A stretch of 64,000 nucleotides of DNA from Motilibacter peucedani. GTDB lineage: Bacteria; Actinomycetota; Actinomycetes; Motilibacterales; Motilibacteraceae. The notes under the pieces are model-generated. The model did no database searches, had not been told where the DNA came from, and saw only the letters and a program-made list of their open reading frames with translations. The stretch is taken from contig NZ_RBWV01000017.1 of NCBI RefSeq assembly GCF_003634695.1, positions 1 to 64,000 of the forward strand. The letters are read 5' to 3'. Both the position numbers and the translations under genes were made by a program. Below are positions 1 to 9,581 of the stretch, piece after piece (positions within the stretch are counted from its first letter, which is position 1; the number at the start of each line of letters is the position of its first letter).

Positions 1-124
1 GCAGGTCGCGGCCACCGACACCACCTCTACTCTGGCGACCGCAGGGGGAGCGACGCGATCATGCATCAGATGCAATAGCGGACGTTCTGGTTGACATAAT
101 GTTCATTATCGGCGCCAGTGACTG
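1..124. other. Gene-free left edge with AT-rich palindromes
   Basis: I see no gene here. In otherwise GC-rich DNA it holds short dyads: TGCAT-CAG-ATGCA at 62-74, ATAATG-TT-CATTAT at 96-109 and GTGAC-T-GTCAC at 118-128, the last overlapping the stop of the minus-strand flavoprotein gene. None is followed by a T-run in the minus direction, so they look more like operators of a gene beyond the left edge than like terminators. That role is inference. Confidence 0.5.
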
Positions 125-1837
125 TCACCGAGCTGTGGCAAGGTGCTGGTGCACCATCCGGACGGCCATGGCACCCTCCCCGACGGCCGAGGCGACGCGC
201 TTGACCGAGCCGCTGCGTACGTCGCCCGCCGCGAAGACCCCGGGCAGGCTGGTCTCGAGCGTCAGCGGCGCCTGCGCCCCGGCATCTGCCGGCTGTTCGG
301 TCCGGCGGGCCTCCGGCCCGGTCATGACATAGCCGCTCTCGTCGCGTGTCACCGAGGCCGGCAGCCATGTCGTGCTCGGCTCGCCGCCGATGAACACCAT
401 CAGATCGCGGGTGGGCAGTGTCGTACGCTCGCCGCTCTGCAGGTACCTCACGACGACGCCGCTCAGCCGCCCGGCGTCGCCCTGCAGCTCCTCGACCGTG
501 CTGCGCAGGTGAACCTCGATGCGCGGGTCCTTCTCGATCCGGTCGGCGAGGTACCGGGACATGTTCTCGTCGAGGTTCGGCTCCCGGACGACGAGCCGGA
601 CCTCGGCCGCGTGGTCGGCGAGGAAGACCGCGGCCTGCCCACCCGAGTTGCCCCCGCCCACCACGACCACGGAGTCACCGACGCACTGCTTCGCCTCCAG
701 CGGCGTGGCCGCGTAGTAGACGCAGGTGTCCTCGAACTCCTCGAGCCGCGGCACGTCCAACCGGCGGACCCGCATGCCGGTGGCGACGATGACGCAGCGC
801 GTCGCCAGGTGACCGCCGTCGGCGAACCGCAGGTCGTAGCTCCCGTCCCGTTGCTCGAGACCGACGACCTCGGCCGGCACGGTGCGGTGGGCGCCGAACT
901 TGTCCACCTGCAGGACCGCGCGCTCGGCCAGCTCGCCACCGGAGATGCCCGCGGGGAACCCGAGGTAGTTCTCGATGCTCGAGGTCCGGGCAGCCTGACC
1001 GCCCGCCCCGACCGCGTCGAGCAGAGCCGTGTCGAGCCCCTCCGACGCGCCGTAGACGGCGGCGGCCAGCCCCGCCGGGCCGGCGCCGACGACCACCAGG
1101 TCACAGACCTCGTCGTCCTTGCCGAGATCGCGCAACCCGAACTCCGTCGCCAGCTCCGCGGTCGTGGGGTTGCGCAGCAGCCGGTCCCGGTACTGCACGA
1201 CCGGGGTGTCCCCGGGCCCGAGGCCGAGCGCGCGCAGCAGCCGCTCGGCCGTCGGGTCGGTCTCCACGTCGAGGAACCGGTGCGGCAGCCGGTTGCAGGC
1301 GGCGAACTCCCTCAGCTGCCGGCTCGCTGCGGAGTGGCGGGAGCCGACGATCCGGAAGCCGAGCCCCTCGCCCAGCGCCAGCGCCCGCCGGGCCAGGAAG
1401 GCGTGCAGCACCAGGTCGCCGAACGCGCGGTCCCTGGCCACGAGAGCGCGCAACCGGTCGACCTCGACCGCGACCACCTCGCCCGGGTCGACGACGACGG
1501 TGGTGAAGAAGGCCGGCTGCTGCGTGAGAACGCCCAGCTCGCCGAGGAACCTCCCGGCTCCGTGCACCCGCACCACCCGTTGCGCGGGCGTCCCGAACGC
1601 CTCGGCGACGGCCACCCGGCCCGAGTGGACGACGTAGAAGGCCTGCTCCCGGTCCCCTTCGGCGATGAGCACGTCGCCCCTCGCGATGGGCCGACGCTCC
1701 CCCACGGCGTCCAGCGCCCGGACCTGCGCGTCGTCGAGCCGCGGGAACGCCCCGTGCAGGTCGGGGGTATCACCGGGCGGGACCTCTGCCAGCAGCTCGT
1801 CCACGCCGTAGGCGTCGGAGCCGGCCGGGGCGCTCAC
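125..1837 (-). CDS. cNMP-binding / thioredoxin-reductase-like FAD oxidoreductase
   Basis: A 570-residue three-part protein. Residues about 35-150 form a cyclic-nucleotide-binding (CRP-type) barrel. About 165-245 look like a thioredoxin/glutaredoxin fold whose redox position reads GSRHSAAS, without cysteines. About 250-560 are a TrxR-type FAD/NAD(P)H domain with VVGAGPAG, VVVGGGNSGG and a C-terminal FAAGDV motif. The CxxC of true thioredoxin reductase is missing; the corresponding region reads EDTCVYYAAT. The GTG start at 1837 overlaps the upstream UBP gene stop as GTGA, implying coupled translation. It is the last gene of the chaperone operon. It probably moves electrons to a partner in a ligand-gated way, but the acceptor is unknown. 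Confidence 0.85.
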   Translation of the reverse strand: MSAPAGSDAYGVDELLAEVPPGDTPDLHGAFPRLDDAQVRALDAVGERRPIARGDVLIAEGDREQAFYVVHSGRVAVAEAFGTPAQRVVRVHGAGRFLGELGVLTQQPAFFTTVVVDPGEVVAVEVDRLRALVARDRAFGDLVLHAFLARRALALGEGLGFRIVGSRHSAASRQLREFAACNRLPHRFLDVETDPTAERLLRALGLGPGDTPVVQYRDRLLRNPTTAELATEFGLRDLGKDDEVCDLVVVGAGPAGLAAAVYGASEGLDTALLDAVGAGGQAARTSSIENYLGFPAGISGGELAERAVLQVDKFGAHRTVPAEVVGLEQRDGSYDLRFADGGHLATRCVIVATGMRVRRLDVPRLEEFEDTCVYYAATPLEAKQCVGDSVVVVGGGNSGGQAAVFLADHAAEVRLVVREPNLDENMSRYLADRIEKDPRIEVHLRSTVEELQGDAGRLSGVVVRYLQSGERTTLPTRDLMVFIGGEPSTTWLPASVTRDESGYVMTGPEARRTEQPADAGAQAPLTLETSLPGVFAAGDVRSGSVKRVASAVGEGAMAVRMVHQHLATAR

Positions 1838-2106
1838 GCGAAGGCCTCGTCCACGTAGCACCACCGCCAGGTCTCCCCCGGCTCGAACGACCGCACGATG
1901 GGATGGCCGACGAGCCCCGCGTGGTGGCGGGCGTGCCGGTTGGGGGACGAGTCGCAGCACCCGACGTGCCCGCAGGTGAGACACAGCCGTAGGTGCACCC
2001 ACGGGGATCCGGTGCGCAGGCACTCCTCGCAACCCTCCGGCGTGTGCGGTGTGACGCCGCTGCGGACGAACACCAGGTGCGGGTCGACGTCGACGGGCAC
2101 GGTCAT
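1834..2106 (-). CDS. UBP-type zinc finger protein
   Basis: A 90-residue protein made almost entirely of one ZnF-UBP domain. The Cys/His pattern CEEC, CLTCGHVGCC, HARHH and GHP, followed by WRWCYVD, matches the fold that in eukaryotic USP5 and HDAC6 binds the free C terminus of ubiquitin. The bacterial ligand is not known. The ATG at 2106 overlaps the thioredoxin stop (ATGA), and the stop overlaps the GTG of the flavoprotein. It is therefore translated between a thioredoxin and a reductase-like protein, which suggests an adaptor role in that redox module (inference). Confidence 0.85.
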   Translation of the reverse strand: MTVPVDVDPHLVFVRSGVTPHTPEGCEECLRTGSPWVHLRLCLTCGHVGCCDSSPNRHARHHAGLVGHPIVRSFEPGETWRWCYVDEAFA

Positions 2107-2567
2107 GAGCTCTGCGCCTCCTTCGATTGCAGTGCCTGGTCCAGCCAGCTCGCCAGGACCCGCTCGGGCGCGGCGCCGGCCTGACGGGCGAGCAGCGCTC
2201 CGCCGCGCAGCACCATCAGGGTCGGGACGGCCTGCACCTCGAACCGCTGCGACAGCCGAGGCGCGCTGTCGACGTCGACCTTCACGAGCTTCAGCTCCCC
2301 GGCACGGGCCGTCGCCAGCCGTTCGAGCGCCGGACTCACCATCCGGCACGGGCCGCACCAGGTGGCCCACAGGTCGACGAGCACGGGGACGGGCGCCTGC
2401 TCCGCCACCTGGGCGAAGTCGCCGTCGCCCGCGTCGACGATCCAGGGCAGCGGACGGTGGCAGTTCCCGCACTTCGGGATGCCGTTGGCTGCGGCCGGCA
2501 CTCTGTTCTTCTTCGAGCAGTTCGAGCAGGTGACGATGCTCGTCCGCTCGACCGAAGGGGCGCTCAT
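2103..2567 (-). CDS. Thioredoxin with N-terminal zinc ribbon (TrxC-like)
   Basis: A 154-residue cytoplasmic dithiol reductase. Cys14, Cys17, Cys33 and Cys36 form a zinc ribbon like that of thioredoxin 2, which acts in the oxidative stress response in Escherichia coli. The catalytic WCGPC is at residues 70-74, followed by a complete thioredoxin fold including the cis-proline motif VPTLMVL. The start overlaps the clpB stop by 4 nt and the stop overlaps the UBP gene start by 4 nt. Placement behind clpB suggests delivery of reducing power when aggregated proteins are re-solubilised. Confidence 0.93.
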   Translation of the reverse strand: MSAPSVERTSIVTCSNCSKKNRVPAAANGIPKCGNCHRPLPWIVDAGDGDFAQVAEQAPVPVLVDLWATWCGPCRMVSPALERLATARAGELKLVKVDVDSAPRLSQRFEVQAVPTLMVLRGGALLARQAGAAPERVLASWLDQALQSKEAQSS

Positions 2568-5188
2568 GACGGCGCCCCGACCAGCTCGTGGGTGACGACG
2601 AGCCGGTCGCCGTCCGCGTCGACCCGCACGCTCGAGCCCTCGATCGCGCCGTCACGCAGCAGCGCCCGCGCGACCTGGGTCTCCACCTCCTTGGCGATGA
2701 ACCGCCGCAGCGGCCGCGCGCCGTACACCGGGTCGTAGCCCTCCCGGCCGATGAGGCGCTTGGCCTCCTCCGTGATGTGCACGGTGATGTCGCGGTCGGA
2801 CAGGCGGACGCGGAGGTCGGCGAGCATCAGCTCGACGATGTTCTCGATCTCCGCCAGGTTCAGCGGCGTGAACAGGACCGTGTCGTCGACCCGGTTGAGG
2901 AACTCGGGCCGGAAGTGCCCGCGCAGCTCGGCCATCACGAGGTCGCGGGCCTCGGGCTTGAGCTGGCCGTCGGGTGTGACGCCGTCGAGCAGGTGCTGGG
3001 ACCCGATGTTCGACGTCATGATGATCACCGTGTTGCGGAAGTCGACGGTCCGCCCCTGGGCGTCCGTCAGCCGACCGTCGTCGAGGACCTGCAGCAGCGT
3101 GTTGAAGACGTCCGGATGGGCCTTCTCGATCTCGTCGAAGAGGACGACGGCGTAGGGACGGCGGCGCACGGCCTCGGTCAGCTGCCCACCCTCCTCGTAG
3201 CCCACGTAGCCGGGAGGTGCCCCCACGAGCCGGGACACGGTGTGCCGCTCCTGGTACTCGCTCATGTCGATCCGGACGATGTTGTCCTCGGAGTCGAACA
3301 GCGCCTCGGCCAGGGCCTTGCCCAGCTCGGTCTTCCCGACCCCCGTGGGGCCCAGGAAGATGAAGGAGCCGGTGGGCCGCCGCGGGTCCTTCACCCCGGC
3401 TCGGGCCCGAATGATCGCGTCGGCGACCGCCTGCACCGCTTCGTCCTGCCCGATCACCCGCCGGTGGAGCACCTCGTCGAGGCGGAGCAGCTTCTCCCGT
3501 TCGCCCTCGGTGAGCCGGGAGACCGGGATTCCCGTCCACGCCGCGACGATCTCGGCGATCTCCTCGGGCGTCACCACCTCGCGCAGCAGCGAGTGCTCGC
3601 CCTGCTTCTGGGTGAGCCGCTTCTCCTCCGTCTCGAGCCTGCGCTCCACGTCGGCGAGCCGGCTGTAGCGCAGCTCGGCCGCGCGGTTCAGGTCGTAGGA
3701 CCGCTCCGCCTCCTGGACCTGCTGGCGCACCTCCTCGAGCTCGCGGCGCAGCTCCTGGACGCGCTGGATGGCGTGCCGCTCCGCGTTCCACTGGGCGCGC
3801 ATGGCGTCGGCCTCGGCGCGCAGGTCGGCCAGCTCGCGACGGAGCTGGTCGAGCCGGGCGAGCGACGCGGGGTCGTCCTCCTGCGACAGCGCGGCCTCCT
3901 CGATCTCCAGCCGCATCACCTTGCGGGTGATCCCGTCGAGCTCGGCAGGCATGGAGTCGATCTCGGTGCGCATCCGGGCGCACGCCTCGTCCACCAGGTC
4001 GATGGCCTTGTCGGGAAGGAAACGCTCGGTCAGGTAGCGGTGGGAGAGCGTCGCCGCCGCGATGAGCGCGCCGTCGAGTATCCGCACCCCGTGGAAGACC
4101 TGGAACCGCTCGCTCAGACCGCGCAGGATCGACACCGCATCCTCCACCGTGGGCTCGTCGACGAGGACGGGCTGGAAGCGACGCTCGAGCGCGGCGTCCT
4201 TCTCGATGTGCTTGCGGTACTCCGTGAGCGTGGTGGCGCCGATCATGTGCAGCTCACCGCGGGCGAGCATCGGCTTGAGCATGTTGCCGGCGTCCATCGA
4301 GCCCTCGGAGGCCCCGGCGCCGACGACGTTGTGCAGCTCGTCGATGAACAGCAGGATCCGTCCTTCCGCCGCCTTGACCTCGGCCAGCACCGCCTGGAGC
4401 CGCTCCTCGAACTCGCCGCGGTACTTCGCGCCGGCGACGAGCAGCCCCATGTCCAGGGAGAAGATGGTGCGGTCGCGCAGTCCCTCGGGCACGTCCCCGT
4501 TGACGATGCGCTGCGCCAGTCCCTCGATGATCGCGGTCTTGCCGACCCCCGGCTCTCCGATCAGAACCGGGTTGTTCTTCGACTTGCGCGAGAGGATCTG
4601 GACGACGCGCCGGATCTCCGAGTCGCGCCCGATGACCGGGTCCAGCCGACCTGAGCGCGCGGAGTCGACCAGGTCCATCCCGTACTTCGCGAGCGCCTCG
4701 TAGGACCCCTCGGGGGTCGCGGACGTCACCCGCTGGTTGCCGCGCACGTGGGTCAGTGCGGCGAGGAAGGCATCGCGGGTGACGCCGTGCCTCGCGAGCA
4801 ACCGGCCGGCTGCAGTCGCCGAGGCCTCCTCCGCGAGCGCCACGAGCAGGTGCTCGACGGAGACGTACTCGTCCTTCATCCGGCGGGCCTCGCGGTCGGC
4901 GGCCTCGAGGACGCGCGCCAGCCGCTGCGTCAGCGACACCTGCCCCGGCGCAGGCGCCGCGCCCGTGGTGCGGGGCTTCCTCGCGAGCTCGGCCTGGACG
5001 TCCCGGCGCAGCTCCGCAAGGTCGACCCCCATCGCGGCGAGCAACCGTGGCACCAGCCCCTCGGGTTGCTCCAGCAGCGCCATGAGCAGGTGCTCGGCGT
5101 CGACCTCGGTGTGGCCTCGTCCCGTGGCCAGCGTCTGTGCCGCGGCGAGCGCCTCCTGGGATCTCTGCGTCAGCCGGTTCAGGTCCAT
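2564..5188 (-). CDS. clpB: ATP-dependent disaggregase ClpB
   Basis: An 874-residue Hsp100 disaggregase that extracts polypeptides from aggregates together with DnaK. An N-terminal Clp repeat domain is followed by NBD1 (GEPGVGKT, near residue 205), a long coiled-coil middle domain (about 410-530, rich in Glu/Arg heptads) that distinguishes ClpB from ClpA/ClpC, and NBD2 (GPTGVGKT, near 610). The length is normal for the family. It starts 10 nt inside the end of cbpM and shares 4 nt with the thioredoxin start, so dnaK-grpE-cbpA-cbpM-clpB form one translationally coupled unit. Confidence 0.97.
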   Translation of the reverse strand: MDLNRLTQRSQEALAAAQTLATGRGHTEVDAEHLLMALLEQPEGLVPRLLAAMGVDLAELRRDVQAELARKPRTTGAAPAPGQVSLTQRLARVLEAADREARRMKDEYVSVEHLLVALAEEASATAAGRLLARHGVTRDAFLAALTHVRGNQRVTSATPEGSYEALAKYGMDLVDSARSGRLDPVIGRDSEIRRVVQILSRKSKNNPVLIGEPGVGKTAIIEGLAQRIVNGDVPEGLRDRTIFSLDMGLLVAGAKYRGEFEERLQAVLAEVKAAEGRILLFIDELHNVVGAGASEGSMDAGNMLKPMLARGELHMIGATTLTEYRKHIEKDAALERRFQPVLVDEPTVEDAVSILRGLSERFQVFHGVRILDGALIAAATLSHRYLTERFLPDKAIDLVDEACARMRTEIDSMPAELDGITRKVMRLEIEEAALSQEDDPASLARLDQLRRELADLRAEADAMRAQWNAERHAIQRVQELRRELEEVRQQVQEAERSYDLNRAAELRYSRLADVERRLETEEKRLTQKQGEHSLLREVVTPEEIAEIVAAWTGIPVSRLTEGEREKLLRLDEVLHRRVIGQDEAVQAVADAIIRARAGVKDPRRPTGSFIFLGPTGVGKTELGKALAEALFDSEDNIVRIDMSEYQERHTVSRLVGAPPGYVGYEEGGQLTEAVRRRPYAVVLFDEIEKAHPDVFNTLLQVLDDGRLTDAQGRTVDFRNTVIIMTSNIGSQHLLDGVTPDGQLKPEARDLVMAELRGHFRPEFLNRVDDTVLFTPLNLAEIENIVELMLADLRVRLSDRDITVHITEEAKRLIGREGYDPVYGARPLRRFIAKEVETQVARALLRDGAIEGSSVRVDADGDRLVVTHELVGAPS

Positions 5189-5562
5189 CGCTCGCTCGCC
5201 TTCTCGGTGTCGTGAGGTGTCGTCGGGTGCTGCTCCGTCCGGTGGCGCACCGGCTCCGTGCGTCCTCGTACGCGCAGTGCGGTCTCCAGCTCAGCGATCC
5301 GGTCGAGCAGGTCGACGACCAGACCCAGGGCGGCACAGTTCAGGGGCAGCCCGGCCCGCAGCCGGAGCAGCCGCGCGACAGCCGCGACCTGCGTGGCGTC
5401 GAACCACAGCGCACCACTGGCGTCGCGCACGGCCGGCAGCACGCCGAGCGCCACGAAACGTCGCACCAGCTCGGGGTGCACGCCGCATCGGCGCGCGAAC
5501 TCGTCATGTCCCATGAGCCGGCGAGCGGGCCGAACCGGGACGGGCAGGAGGGGATTGGTCAT
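5179..5562 (-). CDS. Chaperone modulator CbpM / MerR-type regulator
   Basis: A 127-residue protein with a MerR-like winged-helix start ([25 protein letters not shown]) and a short helical C-terminal half. It resembles CbpM, which binds the J-domain of CbpA and blocks it, and is more distantly related to HspR. The ATG at 5562 overlaps the cbpA stop (ATGA). No HspR-type HAIR inverted repeat is visible before dnaK, which favours a CbpM-like protein-level role over a DNA-binding repressor role. The last 30 residues are polar and probably disordered. Confidence 0.8.
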   Translation of the reverse strand: MTNPLLPVPVRPARRLMGHDEFARRCGVHPELVRRFVALGVLPAVRDASGALWFDATQVAAVARLLRLRAGLPLNCAALGLVVDLLDRIAELETALRVRGRTEPVRHRTEQHPTTPHDTEKASERWT

Positions 5563-6569
5563 CGTCGGCCTGCCCTCGCTTCCTGGCGGGAGTGGCCGCG
5601 CGGGTCGAACGTCGAGACCTGGGCGAGCTCGGAGAACAGCTCCCGCTCCCGGTCGCTCGGGTGCGGCGGGACCATGACCCTCACCTCGGCGTACAGGTCC
5701 CCCGGGCCGCCTCGCGTGTCGGGCATCCCCTCGCCGCGCAGCCGCAGCCGCCTCCCGGAGGACGAACCGGGTGGAACGGTGACCTTGGTCGCTCCACCCG
5801 GCGTGGTCACCGGGACGGTGGCGCCGAGGGCCGACTCCCAGGGGGCCACTCTCAGCTGGACCGTGATGTCCTTGCCCTCGACGCGGAACACCGGGTGCGG
5901 CTGCAGACGCACGATCAGGTAGAGGTCGCCGGCGGGACCGTCGCCCATCCCCCGGCCGCCCTCCCCGGCCAGCCGTATCCGCCGGCCGTCGGTGACCCCG
6001 GGCGGGATGGTGACCGTGTAGGTGCGCGGTCCGTCCGGGCCGTTGAGGGTGATCTCCCGACGCCCGCCGCGGTAGGCCTCCTCGACGGTGAGGGGCAGCT
6101 CCGCCTCCTGGTCCGCCCCGGCGAGAGGTCCGATGCGAGCCCCGGCGCGACCGGCGAACATGCCGCCGAGCAGGTCCTCGATGTCGATGCCCCCTCCGAA
6201 GTCGCTCCGGAAGCCCCCGCCGCCGAAGTCGACGTAGTCCGCGCCCGCGTCGGCACCCGTCGTGCGGGTGGTCCGGCGACCGCGCGGACCCGGACCTCCG
6301 CGCCCCGCACCCGCCGCCGCCCCGACCCGCTCCTCCCAGTCGTCCGGGACCTGCCGGAAGTCGTCCCCGAACCGGTCGTACTTCTTGCGCTGCTTGGGAT
6401 CCGACAGGACCGAGTAGGCCTCGTTGACCTCCTTGAAGCGCTCCTCGGCCCCTGGGTCGCGGTTCACGTCGGGGTGGTTCTGCCGGGCCAGTCGCCGGAA
6501 GGCCTGCTGCAGCTCGTCGCGGCCGGCGTCCCGCGAGACCCCCAGCACGTCGTAGAAGTCACGAGCCAT
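5559..6569 (-). CDS. cbpA: DnaJ-class co-chaperone (CbpA type)
   Basis: A 336-residue Hsp40. The J-domain occupies residues 1-70 with the HPD tripeptide ([10 protein letters not shown]) that stimulates DnaK ATPase. A Gly/Arg/Asp-rich linker (about 85-160) follows, then the two beta-sandwich substrate-binding domains and the dimerisation tail. The cysteine-rich zinc domain of DnaJ is absent, as expected for the CbpA class. It lies 3 nt after grpE and overlaps cbpM by 4 nt. Confidence 0.95.
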   Translation of the reverse strand: MARDFYDVLGVSRDAGRDELQQAFRRLARQNHPDVNRDPGAEERFKEVNEAYSVLSDPKQRKKYDRFGDDFRQVPDDWEERVGAAAGAGRGGPGPRGRRTTRTTGADAGADYVDFGGGGFRSDFGGGIDIEDLLGGMFAGRAGARIGPLAGADQEAELPLTVEEAYRGGRREITLNGPDGPRTYTVTIPPGVTDGRRIRLAGEGGRGMGDGPAGDLYLIVRLQPHPVFRVEGKDITVQLRVAPWESALGATVPVTTPGGATKVTVPPGSSSGRRLRLRGEGMPDTRGGPGDLYAEVRVMVPPHPSDRERELFSELAQVSTFDPRGHSRQEARAGRR

Positions 6570-6572
6570 CGA

Positions 6573-7151
6573 TCACCCTCCCGCGCGTTGCGCCACGGTG
6601 ACCGCCGCCGGCCGCAGCTGGCGACCGGAAGCGCCGTAGCCGGGTCGCAGCACCTGCGCCACCGCGCCCGGTGCCACGTCGGTGTCGCCGGGGTCGACGA
6701 CACCGACGACCTCGTGGCGCGTCGGGTCGAACGGCACACCGGGCTCGTCCTGGCGCTGGAAGCCCAGTCCCGCCACGATCGCCAGTGCCTGCTCGCGCAG
6801 GGCATGGACACCCTCGACGATCGAGCGCGGGTCCGCAGCAGCGTGCTCGAGCGCCCGGTCGATGTTGTCGAGGATCGGCAAGAAGGCCGAGGTCACCCGC
6901 TCCCGCTCGGTCTGCCGTTCGCGCTCCAGCTCCCGCGCGTACCGCTTGCGCAGGTTGTCCAGGTCGGCGACGGCGCGCCGCCAGCGGTCCTCCATCTGCG
7001 CGAGGTCCGAGCCCTCGGGACCGGTAAGGGTGCCGCCCGACGGCTGTGCGTCGTCGTTGGGCGGTGGGTCAGAGCTCGTCGAGGTGGTCACCGCGTGGTC
7101 GGTGACGGGGGCGTCGGTCGCAGGGGCGTCGGTCCCGGGGTCGTCGGTCAT
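6573..7151 (-). CDS. grpE: Nucleotide exchange factor GrpE
   Basis: A 192-residue DnaK nucleotide exchange factor. The first 60 residues are Thr/Asp-rich and disordered, then a long helix (DRWRRAVADLDNLRKRYARE) leads to the four-helix and beta domains (AFLPILDNIDRALEHA and the C-terminal LRPGYGASGRQLRPAAVTVA). I placed the start at the ATG at 7151, 7 nt after the dnaK stop. A longer reading to 7244 would overlap dnaK by 86 nt and adds nothing GrpE-like. Confidence 0.93.
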   Translation of the reverse strand: MTDDPGTDAPATDAPVTDHAVTTSTSSDPPPNDDAQPSGGTLTGPEGSDLAQMEDRWRRAVADLDNLRKRYARELERERQTERERVTSAFLPILDNIDRALEHAAADPRSIVEGVHALREQALAIVAGLGFQRQDEPGVPFDPTRHEVVGVVDPGDTDVAPGAVAQVLRPGYGASGRQLRPAAVTVAQRAGG

Positions 7152-7158
7152 GGGGAGG

Positions 7159-9045
7159 TCAGCCCCGGTCGAACTCGGCATCGATGACGTCGTCGTCGGC
7201 GGTAGCCCCACCACCGGTGCGGGCTCCCGCGCCGAACGACTCACCTGTCGACGGCTGCGCAGCCATCAGCCCCGCGAGGACCTGCTGCAGCTCGTCGGTC
7301 AGCTCGCGCACACGGTCGACCGGGGCCTGGTCCTGCACGGCCCGGCGGGCGTCGGCTATGAGCATCTCGGCCCGGGCGCGCTCGTGCGACGGCGCTGCCT
7401 CGCCGAGCTCCTCGAGTCGGCGCTCCGCCTGGTAGGCGAGCGTGTCGAGCTCGTTCCGTGCGTCGACCTCCTGCCGGAGCTGCTGGTCGGATGCCCGGTT
7501 GCGCTCGCCCTCCTGCACCATGCGCTGGACCTCGCTCTGGTCGAGGTTGGTGCTCTCCGAGATCGTGATGCCCTGCTCGACCCCGGTGTCCTTGTCCCGT
7601 GCGGTGACGTTGAGGATGCCGTTCGCGTCGATGTCGAAGATGACCTCGACCTGCGGCACACCGCGGGGAGCCGGCCGGATCCCGGTCAGCTGGAACCGGC
7701 CGAGCACGCGGTTGTCGGCGGCGCGCTCGCGCTCGCCCTGCAGCACCACTATGTCGACGGCGGGCTGGTCGTCGGTGGCCGTCGAGAAGGTCTCGCTGCG
7801 GCGTACGGGGATCGTCGTGTTCCGCTCGATGATCCTCGTCATCAGGCCGCCCTGGGTCTCCACTCCCAGCGACAACGGGGTCACGTCCAGCAGGAGGACG
7901 TCGGAGACCTCACCCTTGAGCACGCCGGCCTGGATGGCCGCGCCGACGGCGACGACCTCGTCGGGGTTCACCGTCATGTTCGGGTCCTTGCCACCGGTGA
8001 GCCGCTTCACGAGCGCCTGCACCGCCGGGATGCGGGTGGAGCCGCCGACCAGGATGACCTCGTCGATGTCGTCGGCGCCGACCTTCGCGTCCGACATCGC
8101 CTGGCGGACCGGTCCCATCGTCCGCTCGACGAGGTCAGCCGTCAGCTGTTCGAAGGTCGAGCGCATCAGCGTCGTCGTCAGGTGCTTGGGGCCGCTCGCG
8201 TCCGCCGTGACGAAGGGCAGGTTCACCTGCGTCTGGCTGACGGAGCTGAGCTCGACCTTCGCCTTCTCGGCCGCCTCCGAGAGCCGCTGCAGGGCCTGCG
8301 GGTCCTTGCGCAGGTCGATGCCGTTCTCGTTCTGGAACTGATCGGCGAGGTGGTCGACGATGCGCCGGTCGAAGTCGTCGCCGCCCAGGTGCGTGTCTCC
8401 GGCGGTGGCGCGTACCTCGACCACTCCGTCCCCGACCTCGAGGACGCTCACGTCGAACGTGCCGCCGCCGAGGTCGAACACCAGCACCGTCTCGTGCTCG
8501 CGCTTGTCCAGTCCGTAGGCGAGCGCGGCTGCCGTCGGCTCGTTGATGATCCGGAGCACCTCGAGCCCGGCGATCTTGCCGGCGTCCCGCGTGGCCTGCC
8601 GCTGCGCGTCGTTGAAGTACGCCGGGACGGTGATGACCGCCTGGGTGACCTTCTCGCCCAGCGAGCGTGTCGCGTCGTCGGCGAGCTTGCGCAGGATGAG
8701 CGCGGAGATCTCCTCGGGGGCGTGCAGCTTGCCCCTCACCTTGACCCGCGCGTTCCCGTTCTCGTCAGGGACGACGTCGTAGGTGACCTGGTCCGCCTCC
8801 TTCTCGATCTCCTCGTACCGTCGGCCGATGAACCGCTTGACCGAGTAGACCGTCCCCTGGGGATTGAGGATCGCCTGCCGCCGGGCGAGCAGACCGACGA
8901 GCCGTTCCCCGCTCTCCGTGAACCCCACCACGGACGGGGTCGTCCGGGCGCCCTCCGCGTTGGGGAGGACGGATGCCTCGCCGCCTTCCCAGGCGGCGAT
9001 GACCGAGTTGGTCGTACCCAGGTCGATCCCAACCGCGCGTGCCAT
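7159..9045 (-). CDS. dnaK: Molecular chaperone DnaK
   Basis: A 628-residue Hsp70. The ATPase domain opens with [14 protein letters not shown] and contains [13 protein letters not shown] and [11 protein letters not shown]. The interdomain linker reads [15 protein letters not shown], followed by the beta-sandwich substrate domain and helical lid. The C terminus ends [12 protein letters not shown], close to the usual EEVD-like acidic tail. A GGAG ribosome site lies about 8 nt before the ATG. No HAIR operator is visible in the 92 nt upstream. The unusual partners (cbpA, cbpM, clpB, redox genes) suggest this may be a second, stress-specific dnaK locus. Confidence 0.97.
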   Translation of the reverse strand: MARAVGIDLGTTNSVIAAWEGGEASVLPNAEGARTTPSVVGFTESGERLVGLLARRQAILNPQGTVYSVKRFIGRRYEEIEKEADQVTYDVVPDENGNARVKVRGKLHAPEEISALILRKLADDATRSLGEKVTQAVITVPAYFNDAQRQATRDAGKIAGLEVLRIINEPTAAALAYGLDKREHETVLVFDLGGGTFDVSVLEVGDGVVEVRATAGDTHLGGDDFDRRIVDHLADQFQNENGIDLRKDPQALQRLSEAAEKAKVELSSVSQTQVNLPFVTADASGPKHLTTTLMRSTFEQLTADLVERTMGPVRQAMSDAKVGADDIDEVILVGGSTRIPAVQALVKRLTGGKDPNMTVNPDEVVAVGAAIQAGVLKGEVSDVLLLDVTPLSLGVETQGGLMTRIIERNTTIPVRRSETFSTATDDQPAVDIVVLQGERERAADNRVLGRFQLTGIRPAPRGVPQVEVIFDIDANGILNVTARDKDTGVEQGITISESTNLDQSEVQRMVQEGERNRASDQQLRQEVDARNELDTLAYQAERRLEELGEAAPSHERARAEMLIADARRAVQDQAPVDRVRELTDELQQVLAGLMAAQPSTGESFGAGARTGGGATADDDVIDAEFDRG

Positions 9046-9137
9046 GTCAGATCTCCGTTCCTGTCAGCCGGACCGCTTGGTGGGAAGCGGGGTGATGAGC
9101 GGTGGGCGGTCGGTCACCTGGAGCCGACTTGGACGGG

Positions 9138-9581
9138 TCACAGGACGACCAGGGGCGCCTCGCGGACTCGCCAGGCGCTCATCAGGAGCACCGCCGCCGA
9201 GATCTCCAGCACGCCGGTGACGACCGCCCAGGCACCGGCGAGCACCATCAGTGCCAGAGCCCTGACGGCCGGCGACGCCGCCGCGACCACACCCACGCCG
9301 CCGGCGAAGACGTACGACCACCGCCGTCCGCGGTCCCCGCGCGAGAGCCCGCTCGCCACCATCCCGACGCCGTCGAGGACGGCGTACACGGCGAAGAGGA
9401 GCGCGAGCGCGAGCACCGTGACACCGGGCCACACGAGCGCCAGCACGCCGAAGAGCAAGGCCAGGACGCCACGAACGGCCAGCAGGGCCGACAGGGGGCG
9501 GCGCATCCACCTGTTCGACGGACCTGTCGACCCTGAGGCCCCCAGGAGTCGTGTCACCGCGGCCCTGAGCTGTCGTCTCAC
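9138..9581 (-). CDS. HdeD-like (DUF308) membrane protein
   Basis: A small integral membrane protein with about four hydrophobic helices. The HdeD signature is GVLALLFGVLALVWPGVTVL plus a second repeat AWAVVTGVLEISAAVLL. Family members usually have six helices; this one ends shortly after the fourth. The start is uncertain: GTG at 9581 gives 147 residues and keeps the Arg/Trp-rich lead-in typical of the family, whereas ATG at 9506 gives 122 residues. It lies 92 nt before dnaK on the same strand and may be the first gene of the stress operon. Confidence 0.7.
   Translation of the reverse strand: MRRQLRAAVTRLLGASGSTGPSNRWMRRPLSALLAVRGVLALLFGVLALVWPGVTVLALALLFAVYAVLDGVGMVASGLSRGDRGRRWSYVFAGGVGVVAAASPAVRALALMVLAGAWAVVTGVLEISAAVLLMSAWRVREAPLVVL

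Noticed and set aside
2588-4654. A long plus-strand frame opposite clpB
   Set aside because: It is the mirror of GC3-biased codons in clpB. The translation is Leu/Gly/Asp-rich without any motif.
9046-9137. HspR-type HAIR operator before dnaK
   Set aside because: I looked for CTTGAGT-N7-ACTCAAG and its complement. Nothing close is present.
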